In this document: one piece after another, positions 36,738-46,438 of the stretch | Numbering within the stretch: the first letter of the stretch is position 1 | How the letters are laid out: every line of letters starts with the position of its first letter | NCBI RefSeq assembly: GCF_005405465.1 | Contig: NZ_BJEC01000010.1 | Span: forward strand, 1-64,000 | DNA from: Weissella thailandensis | Lineage (GTDB): Bacteria; Bacillota; Bacilli; Lactobacillales; Lactobacillaceae | Reading direction: 5' to 3' | DNA: 64,000 nucleotides | The notes under the pieces: generated by a model | What the model saw: only the letters and a program-made list of their open reading frames with translations | Database searches by the model: none | Told to the model about the DNA's origin: nothing | Position numbers and translations under genes: made by a program

Positions 36738-39700
36738 ATGATAGTGAAAGAATTTAATTATACCCCAAAAGGGAATCTGGATTTTATAGATGATACTGGT
36801 CAAGATGTAACTGGTGAAATAAACATACTTTTTCCATCAGGAAAAGTAATAAATAATTTTAATCATAAATATATTAAAATTCCAGAAGAAATGTGGGGAT
36901 ATAGAGAAGTTACTTTAACGGATAAGCATGGACGCCAACTTTTTTTTGATGATAGTCTTATAAATACTTATTTTACTAATGAAACTGAACAAACGCTCAA
37001 ATATGTTTTTTTCCGTGCAGATGTGATGTGCTTTGGAATCTATCCCAATAATGATAATAAGTTAATAAATTTAAATAAAAAAGAAAAAATTTTTTTTGAA
37101 GGTAATTATCTAGGAGTAAAAGTGCCTTATAAAATGGAGATGCCGTATTTTTTTGAAGTTTTCACAGAGAATTCGGTTAACCTAGTTAATTATAGAAAAA
37201 AGTCAGATAATGAGTACCTGCTGGACTTAACGTCAATTGATTTGAATGAGATTAAATCAATTTATTTTAAAGATTATAAGTTTAATCGTCAAATTAACTA
37301 TTGTATATATGAAAATAAAGACGAAGCCTATCAACAAATAGAGAATTCAAAATATGATCAAGTAAAATTAGAATTTACTGAAGATGAAAGATTTTCTAAC
37401 AAAAATGATTGTCAATTAATGGGGCAGTTAGGTGAAAATCATTTTAGTATAGATGAAAATTTTAGATTAGATGAATCTTTTCTAAAGGAATATAGAGATA
37501 AAAGCGATAAATCGTTGGAAGTTTTTGAAATTAAGCAAGGAAAAATTTCACAAGTGAATTATAGTATTTCATCTAACCTTAAGAAAAGCAATCTGTATTA
37601 CCTCTTCAAAAATAATATTATAATTTTAGGATCTAGAGTAGTTACAGGTGACTTGAAGAAAAAAATTGTGGCCGCTGAGCCTTTAAAGGTGAGCTTAGAA
37701 AGCGCTTCTGATAAATATATTGAGTTAGTATTTCCTGAAAAAATTTGGACATTACAAATTATTACAACTTCAAATAACTTGAAGGGGCCTTTTTCTGAAA
37801 TACCTAATAATATAATAGAGAACAAGGTGCATATAGAATTTAATGATGTTTTTAATGATTTGGGTGTTGTTAATGGCGTCAGGAATATGAATATATTCGC
37901 AAATGTTAGTTTTGAAAATGAAAGAAGTTCTAGTCTTTATAAATTACAGTTAGCTAACAATAATGGAATTAATAAGTACCAATTATTTGATAATAGGAGA
38001 CCTTTACCTGGTGGTGTAGGAAAGTATCAGCAATATATCCAGGTTTTTAAACAAGAAAATACAGATTTAATTTTCTTAAAGGGGCCATTACATAATTTAG
38101 TTAACAAAACATTTAATTTAGAAGCACAAGTTAAATCTTTAAAAAGGGAGCAAGATAGTTATAAACTTACTCTTCAAGTAGAGGGTGAACTTCTTGATAA
38201 GTGTAATATTCAGTCTGTTAGGTTAATAAACAGAAATATTCTCAATCCTAAAGAAAATGATTACACTGTAAATATAATATCTGAAAATGAAGATTCAGTT
38301 GTAATTGACTCAATTATAGACTTAGAACACAGCTATATTCCATTTTACTGGGATTTGTTTGTCGTTTTAGGAAATGAAAATATTAATTTACCAATTCAAG
38401 TAAGCAAATTGACAGATAGTGTTAAAGATTTAGTTGATGTGGATGTCTTTGAAAAAGAGATAAGAACAGCAGTAAACACAATTTTATATCCATATGTTAC
38501 TGCTGGTGGATCATTAGCATTTACCTATAGAAATATTGAGCCGTATGAAAATGAAGTAAATTTCAATAGAGAGATTAAAGCTTATAATGTATACAATCAT
38601 TTTAAAAAATATTTAGATAAAAAAAACATTTGGATAGTTTTTGAAAAGAATAGTTTTGGGGCGCATGATAATGCCTTTCACTTTTTTAAATATATGTATG
38701 AAAATGAAAAGCATCCCAATACTTATTATGTAATCAGAAAAGATTCTCCTGAGTATAAAAATTTGAGTAAAATGCAGGATAGAGTTCTTGTTTATATGAG
38801 TTTTAAATACTTTTTGTATATGTTTTCTGCTCGTGTATTTATTTCGTCAGACACTAAATTTCATGCATACAATTTGCAACGCAGAGACTCATTGTTAGCT
38901 AAGTCTATGTTACAAAAGAAAAATGTGTTCTTGCAGCACGGAATGAATGGAATAAAAAAAGTACCGGTTTTTCATAAAAAAAGAGGCCTTTTAGATTTGA
39001 TAATAGCGCCCAGTGATTTTGAACGCGACAATATAAATATAAAAAAATGGGGATATTCTCCAAATGAAGTTGTTGCAACAGGGTATGCTCGATGGGATTC
39101 ATATATAGATAAGACTGATGAATTATCATACCATCAGATATTTATGATGCCTACCTGGCGTAAATCAATGGAGGGTATGAGTCGTGAGGAATTTTTAAAA
39201 ACAAGGTTTTATAAAGAGTATCAAGCCTTTTTAAAATCACCTAAATTAAAAGAGGTTTTGAAAGCGAACAACACTAGACTTGCATTCTTTTTACATCCAT
39301 ATTTTAAAAATTACGTTGATCTTTTTGATATTGATGAAAGTTTTACTGATAAGTATGGGTATCTAGATGTAGATATGGGAAATGAAATCATGAAGAGTTC
39401 AATGATGATTTCAGACTATTCAAGTGTTGTTTGGGATATGTTCTATTTAGAGAAGCCAGTAATATTTTATCAGTTTGATCAGGAAGATTATTTGAAAAGT
39501 GAAGGCGCTTATCTAAATTATGAAAAAGATTTGTTTGGAGATGTTGTCTTTAATTCTGATCAAGCAGTAGATTCCATTATTAAGTATGTTGAAAATGGTT
39601 TTTCCGAAGAAAATCAGTATTCAGCTATGCGTAAAAAATATATGAACTTTCACGACCACCAGAATTCCGAAAGAATTTACCAGGCTATTTTGAGCAAGAA

Positions 39701-39806
39701 AAAATTATTAGGTATAGAAAATAAGTGGACGTTGTTGAGAAGGGTTTCAAGGAAGTTGTGGAAACTAAAGAAAAAAATTTTAAACTATAATTCTAATACT
39801 AACTAG
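36738..39806 (+). CDS. TagF-like CDP-glycerol glycerophosphotransferase with long N-terminal region (paralogue 1)
   Basis: The 1022-residue protein has its catalytic domain at the C-terminus (from ~610): AHDNAFHFFKYM, YYVIRKDSPEY, LQHGMNGIKK near residue 730, MMPTWRKSMEG, LHPYF and SDYSSVVWDMFYLEKPVIF near 892. These are the Glyphos_transf motifs with the two His needed for catalysis. The first ~580 residues are beta-rich with no family recognised. It should transfer glycerol phosphate from CDP-glycerol to a growing polymer at the inner membrane face. The next gene encodes a protein of the same layout. Confidence 0.88.
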   Translation: MIVKEFNYTPKGNLDFIDDTGQDVTGEINILFPSGKVINNFNHKYIKIPEEMWGYREVTLTDKHGRQLFFDDSLINTYFTNETEQTLKYVFFRADVMCFGIYPNNDNKLINLNKKEKIFFEGNYLGVKVPYKMEMPYFFEVFTENSVNLVNYRKKSDNEYLLDLTSIDLNEIKSIYFKDYKFNRQINYCIYENKDEAYQQIENSKYDQVKLEFTEDERFSNKNDCQLMGQLGENHFSIDENFRLDESFLKEYRDKSDKSLEVFEIKQGKISQVNYSISSNLKKSNLYYLFKNNIIILGSRVVTGDLKKKIVAAEPLKVSLESASDKYIELVFPEKIWTLQIITTSNNLKGPFSEIPNNIIENKVHIEFNDVFNDLGVVNGVRNMNIFANVSFENERSSSLYKLQLANNNGINKYQLFDNRRPLPGGVGKYQQYIQVFKQENTDLIFLKGPLHNLVNKTFNLEAQVKSLKREQDSYKLTLQVEGELLDKCNIQSVRLINRNILNPKENDYTVNIISENEDSVVIDSIIDLEHSYIPFYWDLFVVLGNENINLPIQVSKLTDSVKDLVDVDVFEKEIRTAVNTILYPYVTAGGSLAFTYRNIEPYENEVNFNREIKAYNVYNHFKKYLDKKNIWIVFEKNSFGAHDNAFHFFKYMYENEKHPNTYYVIRKDSPEYKNLSKMQDRVLVYMSFKYFLYMFSARVFISSDTKFHAYNLQRRDSLLAKSMLQKKNVFLQHGMNGIKKVPVFHKKRGLLDLIIAPSDFERDNINIKKWGYSPNEVVATGYARWDSYIDKTDELSYHQIFMMPTWRKSMEGMSREEFLKTRFYKEYQAFLKSPKLKEVLKANNTRLAFFLHPYFKNYVDLFDIDESFTDKYGYLDVDMGNEIMKSSMMISDYSSVVWDMFYLEKPVIFYQFDQEDYLKSEGAYLNYEKDLFGDVVFNSDQAVDSIIKYVENGFSEENQYSAMRKKYMNFHDHQNSERIYQAILSKKKLLGIENKWTLLRRVSRKLWKLKKKILNYNSNTN

Positions 39807-39840
39807 ATAGAATTATAAATGGGTGAAAGGTGTAAATAGA

Positions 39841-42732
39841 ATGATTAGAATAGAAAAATTCTTATTTTCAGCAGAGGAAATTTATTTACAATTTTCTGAA
39901 GATATTTTTGTAGAACAAGTATATGCAATCAATAAAATGGGGGACAAGTATTTTGTTCCTTTAAGAAAAACAAGTTCTGGTCAAATTACATTATTCCCCT
40001 TGAATGAGTTGCCAGATTATGGTATGTACAGTTTTTTACTTATTGACAGCAATGGTAATGAATATCAATCTGTGTTTAGCGATGATGTAGACCGTGCTAT
40101 AGTTGGCAATCAGGCTAGTAAATGGAAATTTTCCAATGATAAAAAGTTTTTTATACAGAGCAAACGTCCTTCTATATCAAAAAGTGAAAGGGATATAGTT
40201 GTACTTGAGAAAAAATTTGAAAACGGTTTATTAGATTTACGTCTACCTAAAAAAATAGAAATTAGTAGTCCAGAGATTTGGGTAAGGAAACAGGAGAAAA
40301 CGAATCAAGCATTGTTAGATAGCTTTTATTTGCCTGTAATGTTTAAGAATCATCACTTAATTATTGATGTACGCAATATTACTTTGGATAAGGATGTTAA
40401 ATACTATCTTTTCTTGAAGCAAGCGGATATTTTTTACAGACTCTATGCTCCTAAGATGAAAACGGAGCTTAATAAATCGTCAAGGTATATTGAAATTGGT
40501 GAGAATCTTGGATTTGCTAACTATTTTTATTACACTATTCACAATAGATTGGCGTTAGTATCTATTTCTGTTAAGAAAGCTCATGCGCTTGATTTACAAA
40601 AAATGGACTACCATAATAATCCATATGCCAGACATTATTTGCCTCAAATGAACGGTAATATTAACGTTATGGATGTGGCAGGGTTACATCAGATTGATAA
40701 TTATAGTTATAAATTAAGGTTAAAGAATAATAATCAAAAGTTTAATAAATTATTTTTAGTTGATACGAATAAGAGTCAGTTTGTTGGGATTCCGTATAAT
40801 CAAGTTCAAGAAGATATTTACTTATACTTACATGATGCGCTAGATTCTTTTAAAGACTATGAATCAAAATTAAAATTACTGGGAATTTATTCTGATAGAC
40901 ACTCGTTGTTTAATCTTACTTATTTTCGTATCGGAGACTTAAAAAATCACCCGGGCTACTTGAGGTACTATAATGCAGTTGATTTCAATGTGACAGAAAA
41001 CAATATGGCTAGTCGCTTCTTTATTAATGATAATGGCGTAATTTCTGTTCATAATAAGTCTAAATTTGCTTTGGATAGAAAAGAGAGAAAATTACCTTTA
41101 TCGCTAACTGTTGATCATATTAGTCAGGTGCATAAAAAATTAGTAATTAATTTATTTTTTAATTTGAAGCTGTTGCCATGGATGAATAAGATACAGATTC
41201 TAGATATTTATTTGTACAAAACTGCTTTCATTAATGAACATCATAAACTTGATATTATTGATTTAGACTTTGATAAACAAAATATAAAAGTTACTTCTGA
41301 TATAGGAAATTTAATTTCACATGATGAGTATGGGTATTATAGGATTGCTTTAAAACTTAAAATTAACGACAAAATTTTTGATATCAAGGTCAATATGCCT
41401 TCTTCAGATTTAAAAAAAGAATTATCCCAGGGAAGAGTTATGTACAAAGATAATGGAAGGACTATTTTTCCATCTGTTGAGGGTAATACATTAAGCTTAA
41501 TTGCAGATAATCTTGTTGATATTGATAATAAACACAATATACACCTAGAAAAGCGGTATACAAATCTTTTTAAAGAAAATAAGATACATTTTACTCCTGG
41601 TACATTTATAATTTTTGAAAAAGAAACAAATTTTGCACAAGATAATGCTTTTGCTCTATTCGAGTGGGTTCAAAAACATGATCCAGATAATGAAATGTAT
41701 TATGTAATTAGAAAAGATAGCCCTCAAGCGGATAAACTCGTTAAGTATCCTAACAGAGTTTTGTATACAGGTACACAGAAGTATTATGAAATGGTTACTA
41801 AAGCACACATGCTTGTATCTAGTGATAGCCCTCTTCATTTGGTTGGTGATGTGAATAGACGCAATGCATCACCTTTTTATAAAGAAGTGATCATGAAAAA
41901 GCCATTTATTATGCTACAGCATGGTGTAACAGCAATGAAAAGCCATGCTAGTAATAAGCCTTGGAACGTAGCTTCAGGAATGATTGATTACTTTGTTGTA
42001 ACTAATACCTTAGAACAAGAGGTTGTGCATCAAAGTATGGGGTATTCGTATGAACAATTACCAATTCTAGGATTTTCCCGTTGGGATTTGTTTGGAGAAA
42101 ATACTTTAGTTGAACAGCAATTTAATAACAAAATTATTTATGTTCCTACCTGGCGACAATGGCTAAATAAGGCAACAGATGAAGAATTTGTGAAAAGTGA
42201 GTACTATCAAAAGATTAATGAGTTACTGGAAAATAAGAAATTGAATGATATTTTGAATGAGCATGACACCGAGTTTTATGTTTATTTGCATCCATTTATG
42301 CAACGACTTACACATAATTTAAATTCTAGTAATTCAAGGATTCATATTTTATCTAGTGATAATTATGACTTAGGAGATTTGTTGAGAGGGGCATCATTAT
42401 TAATTTCTGATTATTCATCAGTTGTATGGGATTTTGCTGTACAAAGAAAACCTGTGATTTTTTATCAATTTGACAAGTCAAGGTATTTAAAAAAGGTCGG
42501 TTCATTAGTGGACTTAGATAATTTACCAATCGGAGAATCCTATCAATCAAGTGATCAAGTTGTTAATAAGGTTTCTTATTATTTGGATAAAAATTTTGAA
42601 ATTGACAAAGCTACTGAAAATAATATTAATTCTATTTTTGGATCGGATGTACAAGAATATTCTAAGAACATATATGACTTTATAAAAAAAGTTTCTAACG
42701 AATATATGTATACAATGTGGAGTAAAAAATAA
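39841..42732 (+). CDS. TagF-like CDP-glycerol glycerophosphotransferase with long N-terminal region (paralogue 2)
   Basis: The 963-residue protein repeats the layout of the preceding one: a beta-rich N-terminal half and a C-terminal catalytic domain with YYVIRKDSPQAD, LQHGVTAMKS near residue 693, VPTWRQWLNK, LHPFMQ and SDYSSVVWDFAVQRKPVIF near 856. The two are clearly paralogous but diverged; one may prime and one polymerise, or they may act on different acceptors. The start is the ATG with GAAAGGTG upstream. Its stop overlaps the next gene's ATG. Confidence 0.88.
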   Translation: MIRIEKFLFSAEEIYLQFSEDIFVEQVYAINKMGDKYFVPLRKTSSGQITLFPLNELPDYGMYSFLLIDSNGNEYQSVFSDDVDRAIVGNQASKWKFSNDKKFFIQSKRPSISKSERDIVVLEKKFENGLLDLRLPKKIEISSPEIWVRKQEKTNQALLDSFYLPVMFKNHHLIIDVRNITLDKDVKYYLFLKQADIFYRLYAPKMKTELNKSSRYIEIGENLGFANYFYYTIHNRLALVSISVKKAHALDLQKMDYHNNPYARHYLPQMNGNINVMDVAGLHQIDNYSYKLRLKNNNQKFNKLFLVDTNKSQFVGIPYNQVQEDIYLYLHDALDSFKDYESKLKLLGIYSDRHSLFNLTYFRIGDLKNHPGYLRYYNAVDFNVTENNMASRFFINDNGVISVHNKSKFALDRKERKLPLSLTVDHISQVHKKLVINLFFNLKLLPWMNKIQILDIYLYKTAFINEHHKLDIIDLDFDKQNIKVTSDIGNLISHDEYGYYRIALKLKINDKIFDIKVNMPSSDLKKELSQGRVMYKDNGRTIFPSVEGNTLSLIADNLVDIDNKHNIHLEKRYTNLFKENKIHFTPGTFIIFEKETNFAQDNAFALFEWVQKHDPDNEMYYVIRKDSPQADKLVKYPNRVLYTGTQKYYEMVTKAHMLVSSDSPLHLVGDVNRRNASPFYKEVIMKKPFIMLQHGVTAMKSHASNKPWNVASGMIDYFVVTNTLEQEVVHQSMGYSYEQLPILGFSRWDLFGENTLVEQQFNNKIIYVPTWRQWLNKATDEEFVKSEYYQKINELLENKKLNDILNEHDTEFYVYLHPFMQRLTHNLNSSNSRIHILSSDNYDLGDLLRGASLLISDYSSVVWDFAVQRKPVIFYQFDKSRYLKKVGSLVDLDNLPIGESYQSSDQVVNKVSYYLDKNFEIDKATENNINSIFGSDVQEYSKNIYDFIKKVSNEYMYTMWSKK

Positions 42733-44639
42733 TGAAGATATTATCTATGGGTTCACCTGCAACCACATATGTTTTTAATAAAAAAATAAATGATACTTAT
42801 GGTGGAGAGCATATAGTAAAAAAAGTGAAAGAGTTTTATACAATTGGGCATTTAATGTCTAGTTATGCTTCCATAAAAAAATTTGCGGATAAAAGTAATA
42901 TTTCGCCAGAATATAAAGAATTTTTAAATTGGAACTTTGAAAATAATGGATTCTGGGAAAAACTGAAAAGTTTTCAACCAGATATATTATTGATGGATCT
43001 ATTTTCTGATATATACTTTGGAAATTTGGTACTGTCGGATGGTACTTATGTGACCCGAAATATTCGTCTTAACAAGACTTTTCCAAGCGAAGCAGTACGA
43101 GAAACGTTTAACGATAAGAATTTTTATAAAAATTTACAGTATCATGTAAAACTATTTCTCAGGAATGTGAACTCTTTATCTCCAAAAACACATGTCATTT
43201 TTAATAATGCTAGATTTCCTGAGAAAATGTCAATTAATGGGTTATCTCAGAAAAAATATAATCATGATTTTTACAAATTTTCAATAGATACAATAGATAG
43301 ATACAATAATGCATGGGCCAAAATTGATAATTTGATATATAAAAATGAAGGCTGTCGACGTGTGAATTTTGATAAGAAACATAGTTTTGCCGAGCAAAAT
43401 TTTAGTAATGGGAAACATTGGTACTATTTTTATAATCAAAATTATTATAGCGATGTTCAAACGCAAGTAGAGGAAATCGCTGCAACATGGGATTTAGGAC
43501 CAACTGTGAAGAAAATTACTGCTGATGATAAGATTAGTGCGCAAATAGATGCTAATGTTGTTTTATTAGATGTTCCTAGTAAACATACAGACTTAAGGGC
43601 TTTTAGAGAAAATAAAAAAGCTTATGAACAAGTCAAAAAAATTATAAAGCAAGATTATGTATTACATGGCAATATCGGCAACTTATTTCGCTTTATTAAA
43701 AGAAAAAATTTGGTAGGAGTGTATCCAAAGTATTTGGATTTACATTATCGAATTATTCCTCCAAAGGATAAAAGAACATACGGTCCAAATAGACTATTAG
43801 TGAGGTTTTTGGGATTCTCAGATCAAAAGTCAACTTCGATTTTCAAAAGAAATTTTAAAGCTGACTTTACTACATTAAAAGATAGTATAGCCAAAAATAC
43901 TTATATTTTAGAGATTGGTGATATGAATCTTGTTGCTGGCTCCTTTTATACTAATACAGAAAATTTTCCAGATTATGAAAAACAAATTAGCGAGTTGGTA
44001 GAACTAATAGCAGATAAGTATTTAGTTGATTCTAGTAGAATTGTTATGTATGGAACATCCAGGGGTGCGACAGGTGCTTTGATAAATGGTGGCCTAAATA
44101 ATTATAAAATATTAGCGGCAGATCCTGTAGTAGACGGTCAAGCGTGGTTTGATAAGGGAGATTTACACTATACGGCGAATATTCGAAAAATTAACTTGAT
44201 GAATGATGTGTTATCGTCACTGAAAGACTACAGTTTATCAAAAGAGAATGTTTTAGTTATGGGAACTTCTAACGTAGGTGTTACATTTTTACCTAATTTG
44301 CAATTGCCCTCTGATAAAGTTACAATGGTCGACTTAAATATGGATATTTTTGATCATGCTGAATTAAATGGTAAAAGTGTGCCGTTACAACTGGCAATGA
44401 TTAATTACCTATTAATTAAGGATGATTTAAGCATTAGAAATTCAAATGAAGAAATTCTAGGTGGAGTTGTACTGTCTATTAAAGACTTAAAGCATGATTC
44501 TGTTAACTTAAGTAACGTAAATAAATTCAGAATACGGATTGATGATTTTATAACTAACGAAGATTTTAATGCAGACTTTTTAAAGGGCTTCATTTTAATA
44601 AAAACTGATGAATTGTATCAGTTTTGGGAAAAATATTGA
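42732..44639 (+). CDS. Fused SGNH/DUF6270-like and Asp2/XcbB-like alpha/beta-hydrolase protein
   Basis: The N-terminal ~240 residues (KILSMGSPATTYVFNKKI, ILLMDLFSDIYFG, HVIFNNARFPE, YNNAWAKIDNLIYK) resemble DUF6270-type SGNH-like proteins of wall-polymer clusters. The C-terminal part from ~280 resembles the Asp2/XcbB/CpsF family, with the nucleophile elbow GTSRGATGA near residue 441 and LAADPVVDGQ. Asp2 proteins acetylate glycans, so a two-domain polymer-modifying enzyme is a fair inference. Overlap of one base with the upstream gene; last gene of the operon. Family names are from recognition without a search. Confidence 0.65.
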   Translation: MKILSMGSPATTYVFNKKINDTYGGEHIVKKVKEFYTIGHLMSSYASIKKFADKSNISPEYKEFLNWNFENNGFWEKLKSFQPDILLMDLFSDIYFGNLVLSDGTYVTRNIRLNKTFPSEAVRETFNDKNFYKNLQYHVKLFLRNVNSLSPKTHVIFNNARFPEKMSINGLSQKKYNHDFYKFSIDTIDRYNNAWAKIDNLIYKNEGCRRVNFDKKHSFAEQNFSNGKHWYYFYNQNYYSDVQTQVEEIAATWDLGPTVKKITADDKISAQIDANVVLLDVPSKHTDLRAFRENKKAYEQVKKIIKQDYVLHGNIGNLFRFIKRKNLVGVYPKYLDLHYRIIPPKDKRTYGPNRLLVRFLGFSDQKSTSIFKRNFKADFTTLKDSIAKNTYILEIGDMNLVAGSFYTNTENFPDYEKQISELVELIADKYLVDSSRIVMYGTSRGATGALINGGLNNYKILAADPVVDGQAWFDKGDLHYTANIRKINLMNDVLSSLKDYSLSKENVLVMGTSNVGVTFLPNLQLPSDKVTMVDLNMDIFDHAELNGKSVPLQLAMINYLLIKDDLSIRNSNEEILGGVVLSIKDLKHDSVNLSNVNKFRIRIDDFITNEDFNADFLKGFILIKTDELYQFWEKY

Positions 44640-44759
44640 TTTTATATAAGTTTTAATTTTTTTGCAATAAGATTATCTGATTGATTATGTTAAATATTAT
44701 ATTTTGCGTTAAGGGTGATAAAAATCGTAAAATAGACACGCAGAGTTTGCGAATTATGG

Positions 44760-44801
44760 CTTGTGAATCTGACAGTTTCGTCAGATTCACAAGTTTTTTT
44801 T
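44760..44801 (+). terminator. Strong terminator at the end of the wall-polymer operon
   Basis: CTTGTGAATCTGAC and GTCAGATTCACAAG form a perfect 14-bp stem around AGTTTC, followed by eight T. The rest of the 44640-44926 gap is AT-rich and holds no other named feature. Confidence 0.95.
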
Positions 44802-44926
44802 GATTGATTCTGTGTAAAATAGAATGGTTGTGACAAAATATGGAATACTAATTTAGATTAAACATACTGACTTAACACATATTTACGTATATAATTAAAT
44901 CAGTAATATTGAATGGATGAGATAAC

Positions 44927-45574
44927 ATGAAACATACGTACACATTATGGAAAAGAATTAAACATGAATTTCTCTGGCTTGTGGCTGGGGTAGTCATTGG
45001 TGTTGTGGTGTTTGGTGCTGTGGCTTGGCAAATAAACAAGCACAAAAGTCATTCACACACGCCAGTGGCTCAAACAGTCAAAAAAGACCAAGAAACCTTG
45101 ACCATTAAATCATTAACTAAAGAAAAACAAATTGTGCTTGTTAATTTAGGTATGTCTGAGGTATTTAATGAGGAAAAGTCATCGCAATTGTTTGGTAAAA
45201 ATATTGTGGGAACCAACAGGAAGAAATTCATGCAAGCCACTTTTGATGCGAAATTAGGTATCAATGGTAAAGACGTTGATATCACTTCAAATGGTAAAGA
45301 CTCATATGTCATTACAGTCCCTAAATTTATCTTTATTGGCTATAATAATCCTAATTTTAAATTATTAGATGAACATAACGGTGTCTTTAGCTCATTCACG
45401 TCAGATATTAGTGAAACTGATATGATTAATAAAGTATTGAATGATAAATCAAAGCAGAAATACGTAGAGGAATACGATGGTTTGTTAAAACAGTCGGCTA
45501 AAGAGTTCTATCGGGAACTTGCTCACAGTATTGATCCTGATGCTAAGTTATCATTCAAATTTTCAAATAAATAA
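44927..45574 (+). CDS. Membrane-anchored extracytoplasmic protein, possibly DUF4230-like
   Basis: The 215-residue protein has one N-terminal membrane helix (about 16-36) and then a beta-plus-helix domain beginning at KSLTKEKQIVLVNLGMSEVF and ending in a charged helix (YVEEYDGLLKQSAKEFYREL). The arrangement recalls DUF4230 proteins, though this is uncertain. It is separated by terminators or gaps from its neighbours and lies upstream of the broken esterase gene. Confidence 0.6.
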   Translation: MKHTYTLWKRIKHEFLWLVAGVVIGVVVFGAVAWQINKHKSHSHTPVAQTVKKDQETLTIKSLTKEKQIVLVNLGMSEVFNEEKSSQLFGKNIVGTNRKKFMQATFDAKLGINGKDVDITSNGKDSYVITVPKFIFIGYNNPNFKLLDEHNGVFSSFTSDISETDMINKVLNDKSKQKYVEEYDGLLKQSAKEFYRELAHSIDPDAKLSFKFSNK

Positions 45575-45620
45575 ATTTATATAATTTATTTTAAAAAGCT
45601 GGTACTAGGGAGGGGAGATT

Positions 45621-46300
45621 ATGGCTCATTTAGAAGTTGACTATTATTCACAGGTTTTGGGTATGGATCGTACGATGAATGTCATCTTACCTGAATTATC
45701 CGATCACAATCCAACTTGGACAGCTGAAACGTTGCAAGATGTACCTGTATTATATTTGTTACACGGAATGTCTAATAATCAAACGACTTGGCAACGCCGC
45801 ACTGATATTGAACGATTGGTAAGACAAACACCAATAGCAATCGTGATGCCTTCGACAGATTTAGCATGGTATACCAATACTAAGTATGGGTTAAATTATT
45901 TTGATGCCATTGTTAAGGAATTACCTGATAAAGTAGCCAGCTTTTTCCCACAATTATCGACGAAACGATCAAAGAACTTTGTAGTTGGGTTGTCGATGGG
46001 TGGCTATGGTGCTTTCAAGCTAGCTTTGGCGACTTGGACCAATTTAGTGGTTCTGAAAATGATATTTTAACATTGGCGGAAGACTGCCAAAATCGGCCCA
46101 AACTGTATGACTGGGTAGGTGGGCAGGACGAATTTAAGCAGATTAACGATACGGCGGTTACGAAGTTAAAGCAACTGTCATATGATGTGACCTATGAAAC
46201 AGCACCAGGTCGTCATGAATGGTATTATTGGGACAGGCAGATTGAACGAGTATTGGAGTGGTTACCGATTAACTATGTGAAAGAAGAACGCTTGTTCTAA
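45621..46300 (+). pseudogene. Tributyrin-esterase-like alpha/beta hydrolase, broken by internal deletion and frameshift
   Basis: The first frame encodes a normal esterase start (YSQVLGMDRTMNVILP, LLHGMSNNQTTWQRR) up to the nucleophile elbow GLSMGGYGAFKLAL and then derails at 46030. A second frame from the same point resumes with FGDLDQFSGSEND, keeps the acid segment VGGQDEF and the His segment PGRHEWYYWD. Aligned with the intact paralogue at 48545-49291, about 34 codons are missing between ALK and LFG, and the frame is shifted. All triad residues survive but cannot be made in one chain. RBS AGGGGAG precedes the ATG. Confidence 0.85.
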
Positions 46301-46341
46301 TCGAATAGGTAATGATTATTAGGTTACGTTGTTTAATAAAA

Positions 46342-46392
46342 TGTTACAATAATAGTTAGGCAAAGGGGCTAGAGTTTTATCTGGCTCTTTTT
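46342..46392 (+). promoter_or_regulatory. Extended -10 promoter and weak terminator-like hairpin before the LTA synthase gene
   Basis: TGTTACAAT (46342-46350) is an extended -10. Soon after, AAAGGGGCTAGA and TCTGGCTCTTT can pair imperfectly and are followed by TTTT. The hairpin may end upstream transcripts or act as an attenuator for the gene downstream; sequence alone does not decide. Confidence 0.4.
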
Positions 46393-46438
46393 TAGAGAAT
46401 ACATATGATTAAATTGTTGGTGTTAAGAGTGGAGTAAG

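Noticed and set aside
34292-44639. Prophage or integrative element as the source of the AT-rich block
   Set aside because: No integrase, phage structural gene, att-like direct repeats or transposase is found in it; all genes fit a polymer-biosynthesis role.
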